NCBI RefSeq assembly: GCF_051958935.1
Contig: NZ_JBQCFP010000201.1
Coordinates: forward strand, 1-33,758
Direction: 5' to 3'
Source: Dokdonella_A sp051958935
Lineage (GTDB): Bacteria; Pseudomonadota; Gammaproteobacteria; Xanthomonadales; Rhodanobacteraceae
DNA length: 33,758 bases
Under the pieces are notes generated by a model, which made no database searches, was not told where the DNA came from, and saw nothing but the letters and a program-made list of their open reading frames with translations. Shown piece by piece: positions 15,464 to 22,952 of this stretch (position 1 is its first letter; each line of letters opens with the position of its first letter). Position numbers and translations under genes: made by a program.

Positions 15464-15801
15464 GGCTGGCTTCTCCGCTTGGGTTTCGGCTGGCAGGCGC
15501 GGTCCGGCGTGCACGCATCGCCAGCGCAGCAGTTTTCGGTCAGGTAGGCGAGCAGGTCGTTCATGCGCACGTAGTCGGCGCGCACGCGGATGACGCGCCC
15601 CTGCCGCTCGTCGACGACGAGCCCGGCCGCGCGCAGCACGTTGAGGTGCGCGGTGAGGGTGGCGGGCGGCAGTTCGAGCTGGTCGCGCAGCTCGCCTACC
15701 GACAGACCGTGGCGCCCGGCCTGCACGAGGCAACGATAGGCGGCAAGGCGCGAGGCGTGGCTGAGCGCTCCGAGCGTGGCGACGGCGTGATCGGCATCCA
15801 T
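15460..15801 (-). CDS. arsR: ArsR-family As(III)-responsive repressor
   Basis: A 113-residue winged-helix repressor. The HTH is GLSVGELRDQLELPPATLTA and HLNVLRAAGLV (about 32-62), the wing about 63-75. Near the C-terminus come Cys91-Cys92 and Cys97 (ENCCAGDACTP), with Cys103 after, close to the Cys95/96/102 As(III) site of the Acidithiobacillus-type ArsR rather than the ELCVCDL site in the recognition helix. Arsenite binding should release the repressor from the dyad at 15803-15828, which lies one base upstream of the start codon. It heads the operon arsR-arsI-arsC-aquaporin. Confidence 0.92.
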   Translation of the reverse strand: MDADHAVATLGALSHASRLAAYRCLVQAGRHGLSVGELRDQLELPPATLTAHLNVLRAAGLVVDERQGRVIRVRADYVRMNDLLAYLTENCCAGDACTPDRACQPKPKRRSQP

Positions 15802-15802
15802 A

Positions 15803-15836
15803 ATTCGATTATTCCGGAATCATCGAATCATGTCAA
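15803..15836 (-). promoter_or_regulatory. ars operon promoter and ArsR operator dyad
   Basis: On the minus strand TTGACA (15836-15831) is followed after exactly 17 bp by AATAAT (15813-15808), a near-consensus sigma-70 promoter. A 26-bp dyad (15803-15828) covers the -10 and most of the spacer. Its arms are ATTCGAT and ATCGAAT around a perfect central ATTCCGGAAT; 24 of 26 positions agree with the reverse complement. The start codon of arsR begins 1 base beyond the dyad, so the expected transcription start falls on or next to the ATG, implying a leaderless or nearly leaderless arsR mRNA. Confidence 0.8.
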
Positions 15837-15994
15837 CGCGAACCGCCGGAACCTGTTGGATCAACATCCATCCACGCATGAGGGCAGTAGGGTCCGCCTA
15901 AGGCCGGGATGCGTACCGTGCGCCACGGCGGGCCTTGGCCAAGTCCCGCCGGACAACGATCAGCCAGGACGGGTGCGGGTCATGGCGTGCGGAA

Positions 15995-16540
15995 CTATTG
16001 CCGGGGGGAAAGGAGCGTCTCGCGTTTCCCGCGCCTCGCAGCGGCTTCACCGTGCCGCAGGCCGTGCTTGCGGTTGGCGAGTTCCTGCGCCTCGTCGAGC
16101 GAATGACTTTCCTTGACCCCGCCGCCTTCGGCCGCGCGGCGCGAGAGTTCGCAGTAGAACGCGCGCAGGATCTGCAATTCCTGCTCGTCGAGATCCTCCA
16201 CCGCGACGACGCGATTGCTGGCCAGTTCGTGCGCGGCGAGCAGCTCGTTGAGCTTGATGTGGATCGCGAGGCTGTCCTTGTTCTGCGACTGCTGGATCAG
16301 GAACACCATGAGGAAGGTCACGATCGTCGTGCCGGTGTTGATGACGATCTGCCACGTCTCCGAGAAGTGGTAGTAGGGCCCGGTCGCGGCCCAGACGACC
16401 ACGGCGGCGAAGGCGAGCAGGAACGCCCCGGGCGAGCCGACCCAGGACGTGATGCGGCCGGCGAGTCGGTCGAAGACCGAATGCCGGCCGCGCAGCCGTA
16501 TGCGCGGGCGCGCGCGCGCACCGTGCGAAGCCGTCGTCAC
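15995..16540 (-). CDS. Low-affinity iron permease family membrane protein
   Basis: A 181-residue protein with two membrane spans (about 37-55, AFLLAFAAVVVWAATG, and 65-83, IVINTGTTIVTFLMVFLIQQ) followed by the family phrase QSQNKDSLAIHIKLNELLAA and a long charged helix (NRVVAVEDLDEQELQIL). This is the layout of small bacterial proteins grouped with the low-affinity iron permease family; actual iron transport is not established for them. The start is GTG at 16540, inside the stop of the hemerythrin gene (GTGA), so translation is coupled. The C-terminus is basic and variable. Confidence 0.82.
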   Translation of the reverse strand: MTTASHGARARPRIRLRGRHSVFDRLAGRITSWVGSPGAFLLAFAAVVVWAATGPYYHFSETWQIVINTGTTIVTFLMVFLIQQSQNKDSLAIHIKLNELLAAHELASNRVVAVEDLDEQELQILRAFYCELSRRAAEGGGVKESHSLDEAQELANRKHGLRHGEAAARRGKRETLLSPRQ

Positions 16541-16989
16541 GACAGCAGCTCGGCCTTGCGTGCTTCGAGCTGCTCGCCGAGCGCGGCGAGTTCCTCGCGC
16601 GAGAAGAGCTTGCGCGCGCGCGGGAACATTTCCTTCTCTTCCTCGTCGGCGTGATGCTCGACGAGCTCCTTGAGCACCTTGGCGCGACCGCTGAACTTCT
16701 CGCTGCCGGGGTCGGTGCCCAGCAGATCCGGCAGCACGAGGTCGCCGGCGGCGCGGTGTTCCTCGAGCGCCTCGAAGTACATCTTGTCGTCGTCGCTCTT
16801 TTCGCCCGCGGCCTTGAATGCGGGATAGAAGATCTCTTCCTCGATCGTCGTGTGGGCCTTGAGCATCATCGCGATCTTCTCAACCACGTCACGCCGCTTC
16901 TTGAGCGCACGCGTCGTCGTGGCTTCGAGCGTCGCGAGCAGTTCGCGGACTTCGTCGTGGTCGTTCTTCAGCAACTTGATCGCATCCAT
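16537..16989 (-). CDS. Hemerythrin HHE-domain protein
   Basis: A 150-residue all-helical cytoplasmic protein. Likely diiron ligands are in NDHDEVRELL (His11), AHTTIEEEIFYP (His and Glu), EEHRAAGDLV and LVEHHADEEEKEMFPRA, the usual four-helix HHE layout. Such proteins bind O2, NO or iron, or protect iron-sulfur clusters; a precise role is not given by the sequence. It is coupled by GTGA overlap to a putative iron permease, suggesting iron handling or oxidative stress. GGAGACG precedes the start. Confidence 0.88.
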   Translation of the reverse strand: MDAIKLLKNDHDEVRELLATLEATTTRALKKRRDVVEKIAMMLKAHTTIEEEIFYPAFKAAGEKSDDDKMYFEALEEHRAAGDLVLPDLLGTDPGSEKFSGRAKVLKELVEHHADEEEKEMFPRARKLFSREELAALGEQLEARKAELLS

Positions 16990-17313
16990 GGGTCGTCTCC
17001 GGCAGCGGCGTGTGGACGGAAATTCGTGGTGCGCGCACCGTGCCGGATGCGAGCCTGTCGCAGGCTGAATGCCCGCGGGTGGAGACAGGACGGATTCAGC
17101 GCCGTCGCCTCGCGCTTGCGCGAACGAGCGGCGTAGAGCGCGCGAAGAGGTCCCACTGGCTCGCGCAGCTGCACTGCGGCAGAAGGGCTTCAGTCCGGCG
17201 CCCGTGGCCCCATCGATGGCCGGTGATCGCGAGACGCCGGCCGGGGGCGAGAAGCGCTCGTTGCGACGATCGCCACGGAGCCGCTCGTCGGATCGTGCGT
17301 GAGGCGCGAATGC
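16990..17313. other. Intergenic region without a recognised gene
   Basis: This gap of 324 bases has only a small hairpin (AGCCTG-TCG-CAGGCT, 17052-17066). Open frames across it give Arg/Ala/Ser-rich translations with no ribosome site or family match. I see no RNA gene. Confidence 0.5.
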
Positions 17314-17487
17314 TCAGCCGCGCGGGCGGGCGGGAGGTGTCGGTGGCGGCGGCATGCGGCGACGTGCAGGTTTCGCGGGTGCCGGCGAATCACGCTCGTG
17401 AACGATCGCGTCGATCTTCGCCTGGACCTGCTGCCAGTCTTCGTCGACCGGCGTCGGGATCGCCATCGATCTCGTGCGTTTCGCCAT
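17314..17487 (-). CDS. Short basic, proline-rich hypothetical protein
   Basis: A 57-residue product starting at the ATG at 17487 behind a good GAGGAA. The N-terminal part is probably a helix (PVDEDWQQVQAKIDAIVHERD) and the tail is Pro/Arg-rich (RRRMPPPPTPPARPRG), likely disordered. An alternative start at 17529 adds 14 residues but lacks a ribosome site. No family was recognised; the ribosome site is the main reason for calling it. Confidence 0.5.
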   Translation of the reverse strand: MAKRTRSMAIPTPVDEDWQQVQAKIDAIVHERDSPAPAKPARRRMPPPPTPPARPRG

Positions 17488-17576
17488 GATCGTTCCTCGC
17501 GCCTGCAGCCGGTACTGCGATGGCGACATCTTCCCGCGCGACCTGCATTCGCCGATGAACCGGTGTGAAGCCGCTT

Positions 17577-17600
17577 CAGCCGCGATTCGAATCGCGGCTG
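17577..17600. repeat. 24-bp perfect palindrome, REP-related, downstream of yggX
   Basis: The sequence from CAGCCGCGATTC to GAATCGCGGCTG is perfectly self-complementary over 24 bp and extends imperfectly on both sides (CGCTT / GAGGCG). The half CTTCAGCCGCGAT is the core of the REP unit at 11807. It lies 18 bases beyond the yggX stop codon and probably acts as its 3' hairpin. Confidence 0.7.
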
Positions 17601-17618
17601 GAGGCGAACTGCAGGCGA

Positions 17619-17891
17619 TCAGTGCTCCGGTGCGACATAGCCCGCGGGCTTCTCGGAGCCGCCGCCGAAAAAGTACTTCTCCATTTCCGCCGCGATGAAC
17701 GTGCGCGTGGCGGGGTCAAGCGGGTTGAGTCGGTTCTCGTTGATGAGCATGGTCTGGTGCGCGAGCCATGCGGCCCAGGCTTCCTTCGATACCTGCTCGT
17801 AGATGCGCTTGCCGAGTTCGCCGGGCCACGGCGCGAAGGCGAGGCCTTCGGCATCGCGGCCGAACTTCACGCAGTGCACGGTGCGCGTCAT
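17619..17891 (-). CDS. yggX: Fe(2+)-trafficking / oxidative damage protection protein YggX
   Basis: A 90-residue cytoplasmic protein matching YggX along its length: MTRTVHCVKFGRDAEGL with the conserved Cys7, then PGELGKRIYEQVSKEAWAAW, QTMLINENRLNPLDP and RTFIAAEMEKYFFG. The family protects iron-sulfur enzymes from oxidants and is implicated in iron handling. Its start overlaps the mutY stop (ATGA at 17888-17891), the common mutY-yggX order, so both are made from one message. The palindrome at 17577-17600 probably ends that message. Confidence 0.97.
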   Translation of the reverse strand: MTRTVHCVKFGRDAEGLAFAPWPGELGKRIYEQVSKEAWAAWLAHQTMLINENRLNPLDPATRTFIAAEMEKYFFGGGSEKPAGYVAPEH

Positions 17892-18934
17892 CGTGATTCC
17901 TCCAGTTGCATGAGCAGTTTGCGCACGGGCGCGGGCAGGCCGAGTGCGGCATGGTCGTTCGCGTCGTGCCAGCGCGCGTCCGCGTCCGCGACGCGCGTCG
18001 CGCGCGCACCCTCGAACAGCAATGGCGTGACGTCGAGGCGGTAGTGGCTGAACATGTGCACGAACGGCGCGAGCGCGCGCGGTGTCGGCGCGGCGATGCC
18101 GTGGCGCTCGAGCAGGCGCGCCGCCGCCATCGTGGCGTCGTCGACTTCGGGCAGGCTCCAGAGCCGCGCCCACACGCCGGTCGGCGGGCGCCGCTCGAGC
18201 AGCACGCGTCCGCATGCATCGCGCACGACGAGCATCGTCGTGCGGCGCGTCGGCATCGTGCGCCGGGGCTTGGGCTGCGGCAGCACGGCGCCGAGGTTGT
18301 CGCGCCGCGCGACACAGCCACCGGCGACGGGGCAGGCATCGCAGCGCGGCCGGCTGCGCGTGCAGACCGTCGCGCCGAGATCCATGATCGCCTGTGTATA
18401 GTCGGCGACGCGCAGCGCCGGCGTGTGTTCATCCGCATGCGTCCACAGGACGCGTTGCGTCGCGGTCGCGCCGGGCCAGCCGGACACGCCATGCCAGCGT
18501 GCGAGCACGCGCTTGACGTTGCCGTCGAGGATCGCCTGACGTTCGCCGTGCGCCTGCGCTAGGATCGCGGCCGCGGTCGAGCGGCCGATGCCGGGCAGCG
18601 CCGCGAGCGCGTCGATGTCGCGCGGGAGGTCGCCTGCATGCGTTTCCATGCAGAGCCGTGCGGCGCGATGCAGGTTGCGCGCTCGGCTGTAGTAGCCGAG
18701 GCCGGACCAGAGCGCCAGCACGGCGTCTTCATCGGCCGCAGCGAGCGATGCGAGGTCGGGCAGCGCCGCGACGAAGCGTTCGAAATACGGGATCACCGTG
18801 CGCACCTGCGTCTGCTGCAACATGATTTCGCTGAGCCAGACGCGATACGGCGTGCGCGGATGCTGCCATGGCAGGTCGTGGCGGCCGTGGCGGTCGTACC
18901 AGGCGAGCAGCGCGCCGGCGAATGCGTCGCTCAT
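17888..18934 (-). CDS. mutY: A/G-specific adenine DNA glycosylase MutY
   Basis: A 348-residue base-excision repair enzyme that removes A mispaired with 8-oxoG. Visible: SEIMLQQTQV with the catalytic Glu, the helix-hairpin-helix LPGIGRSTAAAI, ILDGNVKRVLAR with the catalytic Asp, and the [4Fe-4S] loop CTRSRPRCDACPVAGGC (C-x6-C-x2-C-x5-C). From about residue 225 a Nudix-like 8-oxoG-reading domain follows (TMLVVRDACGRVLLERRPPT ... FVHMFSHYRLDV). Full length. The start overlaps the stop of the AsmA-like gene (18931-18934). Confidence 0.97.
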   Translation of the reverse strand: MSDAFAGALLAWYDRHGRHDLPWQHPRTPYRVWLSEIMLQQTQVRTVIPYFERFVAALPDLASLAAADEDAVLALWSGLGYYSRARNLHRAARLCMETHAGDLPRDIDALAALPGIGRSTAAAILAQAHGERQAILDGNVKRVLARWHGVSGWPGATATQRVLWTHADEHTPALRVADYTQAIMDLGATVCTRSRPRCDACPVAGGCVARRDNLGAVLPQPKPRRTMPTRRTTMLVVRDACGRVLLERRPPTGVWARLWSLPEVDDATMAAARLLERHGIAAPTPRALAPFVHMFSHYRLDVTPLLFEGARATRVADADARWHDANDHAALGLPAPVRKLLMQLEESR

Positions 18935-19602
18935 CGCGACCCCGGCGCGTCGTCACGCACCTCGACCTTCAGGCCTTCGATGCGCGTTTCGCCGATCTGT
19001 GCGGAGTCGACCCGCACCGTGCCGGCGACCGGCGGCACGAGGTCGGGGGCGGCGGGGTCCCACGCGCGCAGCCACGCCGCGAGATCGGCGCGGTTGGCGA
19101 GATCGATCGTGACGCCATCGGCGAGCGGCCGGCCGCCGTGGAGGATGCGACCGTCCTCGACGTGCAGCGCGAAGCGCACGTCGGGGATGGGCGAACGCGA
19201 AGGCGGCAACGCGGCGAGCCATGCCTGCAATGCGTCGAGATCGAGCACCGGCCGCACGAGTTCGATCGACTCGATCTCCAGCTGCGACGACCAGAGGCTG
19301 TGCCATGGCATCGCCGCGCGCAATGCATCCGCCTGCAGCACGCGCGTGCCCCCCGCGACGAGTTCGGCTTGCGGCAACACGGCGCGCAGGCGCGGCAGGA
19401 AGGCGTAGCCGGCGTCCCCGCCGAGGCGCAGCTCGGCGCCGAGATCGTCGCGCACGCGTTCGACGAGCAGCGCGGTGATGCGTTGCGGCCGGGTGTAATG
19501 ATGCACGAGGAAGGCGCCGGCGATGCCGAGCGCGACCAGCACGAGCAGCAGGCGCAGCCACCACCGCCGCCGGCGCGGCCGCGCGGCGGGTGCCTCAGCC
19601 AT
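18931..19602 (-). CDS. Single-span AsmA-like envelope protein
   Basis: A 223-residue protein: basic N-terminus, one membrane span (about 19-36, LRLLLVLVALGIAGAFLVHH) and a periplasmic beta-rich region. RITALLVERVRDDLGAELRL and the later phrase IELVRPVLDLDALQAWL recall the N-terminal part of AsmA proteins, bridge-like lipid transport proteins, but it is much shorter. The match is moderate. It starts 8 bp inside the ftsY 3' end and overlaps mutY by ATGA, so ftsY, this gene, mutY and yggX form one overlapping series. Confidence 0.65.
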   Translation of the reverse strand: MAEAPAARPRRRRWWLRLLLVLVALGIAGAFLVHHYTRPQRITALLVERVRDDLGAELRLGGDAGYAFLPRLRAVLPQAELVAGGTRVLQADALRAAMPWHSLWSSQLEIESIELVRPVLDLDALQAWLAALPPSRSPIPDVRFALHVEDGRILHGGRPLADGVTIDLANRADLAAWLRAWDPAAPDLVPPVAGTVRVDSAQIGETRIEGLKVEVRDDAPGSR

Positions 19603-20749
19603 GGCCGAGCGTTGCGGGCAGGAGGCCGTCCACGAACGCGGCGGCGTCGAACACGCGCAGGTCCGCCGCGCGTTCGCCGAGGCCGACATAGCGGATCGGC
19701 AGGCCGAACTCGCGCGCGAGCGCGAACACGACGCCGCCCTTGGCGGTGCCGTCGAGCTTGGTCACGGCCAGGCCGCTCACGCCGATGGCGCCGCGGAACG
19801 TACGTACCTGGTTGATCGCGTTCTGCCCGGTAGTGCCGTCGAGCACGAGCAGTACCTCGTGCGGTGCCTCGGGATCGAGTTTGCCGAGCACGCGGCGGAT
19901 CTTGGCGAGTTCATCCATGAGGCCGGCCTGCGTGTGCAGGCGCCCCGCCGTATCGGCGATCAGCACTTCGGTGCCGCGCGAGCGCGCGGTCTGCAGCGCG
20001 TCGAAGATCACGCTGGCCGAATCCGCGCCGGAACCCTGCGCGATCACGCTGACCGCGTTGCGCGTGCCCCAGGTCTGCAATTGTTCCACCGCGGCGGCGC
20101 GGAAGGTGTCGCCGGCGGCGAGCAGCACGCTGCGGTGTTCGTCCTTGTAGCGGTGCGCGAGCTTGCCGATCGTGGTCGTCTTGCCGACGCCGTTGACGCC
20201 GACGGTGAGGATCACGAATGGCCTGCGGCCGCCGGCGCCGACGTCGAGCGGCTGCTCGACGGGCTTCAGGCGCGCGACGAGGTCCGTGCGCAGCGCAACG
20301 AGCAGCGCGTTCGCGTCGGCGAACTCGCGCTTGTCGACGCGGCGGCGCAGCTCGTCCATGAGTTCGGTCGTCGTCGCGACGCCGACATCGGCGGTGAGCA
20401 GGCAGGTTTCGAGTTCGTCGAGGAACGCATCGTCGAGCGCCGGATGGCGGCGGAAGATCGAGGCGAGTCCGCGCGCGAAGCCGCTGCCGGCGAGGCGATC
20501 GCGCCAGCTGCGGCGCGCCGGCGCGTCGTCTTCGACGTCGGGGGCGGCCGCATCGGCGGGGTCGGCGGACGCATCTTCGGCAGCCACGGTTCCGGCGGCG
20601 AGGCCGGCGGCGCCGCTGGCCGCCGCATCGATCACGTCCTCGCCGAGCGCTGCCGGTGCGAGCGGCAGTGGCGCGACCGGCTCCACGGCCGGGACGGCGG
20701 GCGTGGCCTTTTCCTCGGCCGGTGGCTTCTTCTTCCAGAACTTCAGCAT
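19595..20749 (-). CDS. ftsY: Signal recognition particle receptor FtsY
   Basis: A 384-residue SRP GTPase that docks SRP-ribosome complexes at the inner membrane. It begins MLKFWKKKPP, then an Ala/Pro/acidic A domain (to about 75), an N domain (FARGLASIFRRHPALDDAFL) and the G domain with GVNGVGKTTTIGKLA (P-loop), DTFRAAAVEQL, DTAGRLHTQ, VTKLDGTAKGG and the closing GLGERAADLRVFD. Complete. It diverges from rsmD across 66 bp. Confidence 0.97.
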   Translation of the reverse strand: MLKFWKKKPPAEEKATPAVPAVEPVAPLPLAPAALGEDVIDAAASGAAGLAAGTVAAEDASADPADAAAPDVEDDAPARRSWRDRLAGSGFARGLASIFRRHPALDDAFLDELETCLLTADVGVATTTELMDELRRRVDKREFADANALLVALRTDLVARLKPVEQPLDVGAGGRRPFVILTVGVNGVGKTTTIGKLAHRYKDEHRSVLLAAGDTFRAAAVEQLQTWGTRNAVSVIAQGSGADSASVIFDALQTARSRGTEVLIADTAGRLHTQAGLMDELAKIRRVLGKLDPEAPHEVLLVLDGTTGQNAINQVRTFRGAIGVSGLAVTKLDGTAKGGVVFALAREFGLPIRYVGLGERAADLRVFDAAAFVDGLLPATLGHG

Positions 20750-20815
20750 CGCGGGGGAATTGGGCGAAAATGCGGATCGACAATGCTAACACCCGGGCGT
20801 CGACGACACGTGCCG

Positions 20816-21424
20816 ATGCGCAAGCCCCGTTCATCCCGATCCGGCGCAACCAAGGCGAGCGCGGGCGCCGTGCGCATCGTCGCCGGTCGTCTGCGCGGGT
20901 CGCGCCTCGCCGTGCCCGTGCGCGAAGGGCTGCGCCCGACGCCCGACCGCGTGCGCGAAACGCTGTTCAACTGGCTCATGCCGTACCTGCCGGGCATGCG
21001 CTGCCTCGACCTCTACGCGGGCACCGGCGCGCTCGGCATCGAGGCGCTGTCGCGCGGCGCCACCACTTGCACCTTCGTCGAGCGTGATCGCGAACTCGCC
21101 CGCGCACTCGCCGACAACCTCGTGCGGCTGCGCGTCGAGGGGGCCGAGGTCGTCAACGCCGACGCGGCCACCTGGCTCGCCGGCCCGGCGCGGACCTACG
21201 ACCTCGTCTTCCTCGATCCACCGTTCGAGGCCGACCTCTGGCAGGGCGCGGCGGCGGCGCTGGAAAGCCGCGGCTGGCTCGCCGATGGCGGTTTCGCTTA
21301 CGTCGAATCGCCGCGCGACGCGCCGCTGCAATTGCCGGCGGCGTGGACGCCGCATCGCGAAGGCCACGCGGGGGCGGTGCGCCATGCGCTCTATCGCCGC
21401 TCCGGGTCGGTTCCGTTAAGCTAG
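20816..21424 (+). CDS. rsmD: 16S rRNA (guanine(966)-N2)-methyltransferase RsmD
   Basis: A 202-residue SAM-dependent methyltransferase. VRIVAGRLRGSRLAVP and RPTPDRVRETLFNWL are the family opening; motif I is DLYAGTGALGIEALSRGA and the catalytic motif is FLDPPF. It methylates G966 of 16S rRNA on the assembling 30S subunit. I prefer the ATG at 20816: the in-frame ATG at 20783 falls inside a -10-like TGCTAAC (20784-20790) with TTGGGC upstream, which suggests it is promoter DNA. Divergence from ftsY with coaD following is a common gammaproteobacterial order. Confidence 0.93.
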   Translation: MRKPRSSRSGATKASAGAVRIVAGRLRGSRLAVPVREGLRPTPDRVRETLFNWLMPYLPGMRCLDLYAGTGALGIEALSRGATTCTFVERDRELARALADNLVRLRVEGAEVVNADAATWLAGPARTYDLVFLDPPFEADLWQGAAAALESRGWLADGGFAYVESPRDAPLQLPAAWTPHREGHAGAVRHALYRRSGSVPLS

Positions 21425-21448
21425 CGGCCATTTTCGCAGGGATGGCCC

Positions 21449-21964
21449 ATGCCAACCACGCAGCAGCGCGCGCGCATCGCGGTGTATCCGGGCACGTTCG
21501 ATCCGATCACGAACGGCCATATCGACCTCGCCAGCCGCGCGGCGCCGCTGTTCGACCGCCTCATCGTCGCGGTCGCCGACAGTTCGACCAAGGGGCCGGC
21601 GTTCGACCTGGCCACCCGGATCGACCTCGCGCGCACCGCGCTCGACGGCCTGCCGAACGTCGAGGTGCGCGGCTTCGCCTCGCTGCTCGCCGATTTCGTC
21701 GAGGAAATCGGCGCCGGGGTGATCCTGCGCGGGCTGCGCGCGGTGTCGGATTTCGAATACGAATTCCAGCTCGCGAGCATGAACCGCCATCTGATCCCCG
21801 CAGCGGAAACGCTGTTCCTGACGCCCGCGGAGCAATACAGTTTCATCTCTTCCTCGCTGGTTCGCGAAATCGCGCGGCTCGGCGGCGATGTTTCCGGGTT
21901 CGTCCATCCGGCCGTGCAACAGGCGCTGCGCACGCGCTATCTGAATTCGACAACCAAGAGGTAA
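21449..21964 (+). CDS. coaD: Phosphopantetheine adenylyltransferase
   Basis: A 171-residue cytoplasmic enzyme making dephospho-CoA from 4'-phosphopantetheine and ATP. The nucleotidyltransferase motif is YPGTFDPITNGHIDLASRA, followed by GVILRGLRAVSDFEYEFQLA and the second signature FISSSLVREIARLGGDVSGFV. Length is typical (about 160-170). AGGGAT lies 7 bases before the start, 24 bp after rsmD, so the two are likely cotranscribed. Confidence 0.97.
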   Translation: MPTTQQRARIAVYPGTFDPITNGHIDLASRAAPLFDRLIVAVADSSTKGPAFDLATRIDLARTALDGLPNVEVRGFASLLADFVEEIGAGVILRGLRAVSDFEYEFQLASMNRHLIPAAETLFLTPAEQYSFISSSLVREIARLGGDVSGFVHPAVQQALRTRYLNSTTKR

Positions 21965-21971
21965 TGCCACC

Positions 21972-22484
21972 ATGCGCAAGATTCTTCCGATCGTAGCCCT
22001 CGCCGTCGCCGCGACGTTGTCGCTCGGCGCGTGCAGCCCGGGTGGCGAGCAGGTCGCCGTGCCGGCCGCCGAGCAGAAGCCCGCGATCCCGCCGATGCCG
22101 GCCAATCCCACCGACAAGAACGCGTGGAAGCAGTACCTGGTCGCGGTCGTCACGGCGAACATGCAGGGCGTGAAGAGCAACCACCCGTACATGTACTTCG
22201 TGCCGGCCGGCGACGACGAGGCATCCGTCGCCGATCGCAACAACCAGCTCGAGAACGTGCGCACGGTCGTCTCGCGCGGCGTGCTGCCGGGCAACATGAT
22301 GGCGTTCGGCGGGCCGGACTCGAAGCTGACGTCGGCTCTCATCATCGATGCGTTCAAGGAAGCGGCGCCGGGTTCGTTCAAGGACGTCGTCGTGCTGTTC
22401 GTCGGCGCGACGGCCGAAGGCGCCGCGGTCAAGCTCGCACTCGATCCGACCGGCGCCGACGTGCGTTTCGTCGAAGCGAAGTAA
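21972..22484 (+). CDS. Putative lipoprotein of unknown function
   Basis: A 170-residue protein with a lipoprotein signal: MRKILPIVALAVAATLSLGAC, lipobox LGAC with Cys21. A Pro/Ala linker leads to a globular domain with YLVAVVTANMQGVKSNHPYM, NQLENVRTVVSRGVLPGNMM and FKDVVVLFVGATAEGAAVKL. No enzymatic motif was recognised. It starts 7 bp after coaD and is followed by a strong hairpin, so it may close the rsmD-coaD message. Retention in the inner or outer membrane cannot be decided; residue +2 is Ser, which favours the outer membrane. Confidence 0.8.
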   Translation: MRKILPIVALAVAATLSLGACSPGGEQVAVPAAEQKPAIPPMPANPTDKNAWKQYLVAVVTANMQGVKSNHPYMYFVPAGDDEASVADRNNQLENVRTVVSRGVLPGNMMAFGGPDSKLTSALIIDAFKEAAPGSFKDVVVLFVGATAEGAAVKLALDPTGADVRFVEAK

Positions 22485-22501
22485 GAGACGGGAATGGACG
22501 A

Positions 22502-22548
22502 CGGAACCGGCAGGCGCCGCCGCAACGCGGCAGCGCTTGCCGGTTCCG
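22502..22548 (+). terminator. Long hairpin after the lipoprotein gene
   Basis: An 11-bp perfect outer stem (22502-22512 CGGAACCGGCA with 22538-22548) continues through GCGC/GCGC and CCGC/GCGG pairs to a small loop. It starts 17 bases after the stop codon. No T-tract follows. Confidence 0.65.
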
Positions 22549-22567
22549 CTCCTGATCCCCATCACGC

Positions 22568-22813
22568 ATGTCACTCAAGATCACGGACCAGTGCGTCAAC
22601 TGCGACGTCTGCGAGCCGGTCTGTCCGAACAAGGCGATCAGTCTCGGCCGCGAGTTCTACGAGATCGCGCCGGACCTTTGCACCGAATGCGTCGGCCACC
22701 ACGACGAGCCGCAGTGCGTGATCGTCTGCCCGGTCGAATGCATCATTTCCGACCCGGATCATCCGGAGTCGCGTGACGCGCTGCTCGAGAAGTACGCGCG
22801 CCTCACGGGTTGA
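22568..22813 (+). CDS. YfhL-type ferredoxin with two [4Fe-4S] motifs
   Basis: An 81-residue ferredoxin. The first cluster motif is CVNCDVCEPVCP and the second CTECVGHHDEPQC followed by VIVCP, with the extended 8-residue spacing typical of YfhL/Alvin-type ferredoxins. It is a low-potential electron carrier with no identified partner here; the nearby coaD-ferredoxin arrangement also occurs in pseudomonads. Its start falls 20 bases after the long hairpin. Two hairpins follow the stop. Confidence 0.93.
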   Translation: MSLKITDQCVNCDVCEPVCPNKAISLGREFYEIAPDLCTECVGHHDEPQCVIVCPVECIISDPDHPESRDALLEKYARLTG

Positions 22814-22816
22814 ATC

Positions 22817-22869
22817 GCGGCGCATCGCGCCGCATCGTGGTGTCGTCGAGCCGGCGCCGGTGCGCCGGC
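22817..22869 (+). terminator. Two tandem GC hairpins after the ferredoxin gene
   Basis: GCGGCGC-ATC-GCGCCGC (22817-22833) begins 3 bases after the stop codon, and GCCGGCGC-CGGT-GCGCCGGC (22850-22869) follows. Stems are 7 and 8 bp and perfect. Neither has a T-tract. Confidence 0.55.
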
Positions 22870-22952
22870 GCGTTCACCTGCAACCACGTGGCCGCTTTGC
22901 CCGCGACGGCGGCAATGACGCAGAATCGAAGGCCCCGCGCGAGGAGCACGCC

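Noticed and set aside
17010..17489. Plus-strand frame of 159 codons in a gene-poor gap
   Set aside because: No ribosome site, no family, Arg/Ser/Ala-rich; runs antisense over the better supported short gene at 17314-17487.
19523..20815. Plus-strand frame extending rsmD upstream for 430 codons
   Set aside because: It is antisense to ftsY, whose motifs are complete; RsmD proteins start near the codon at 20816.
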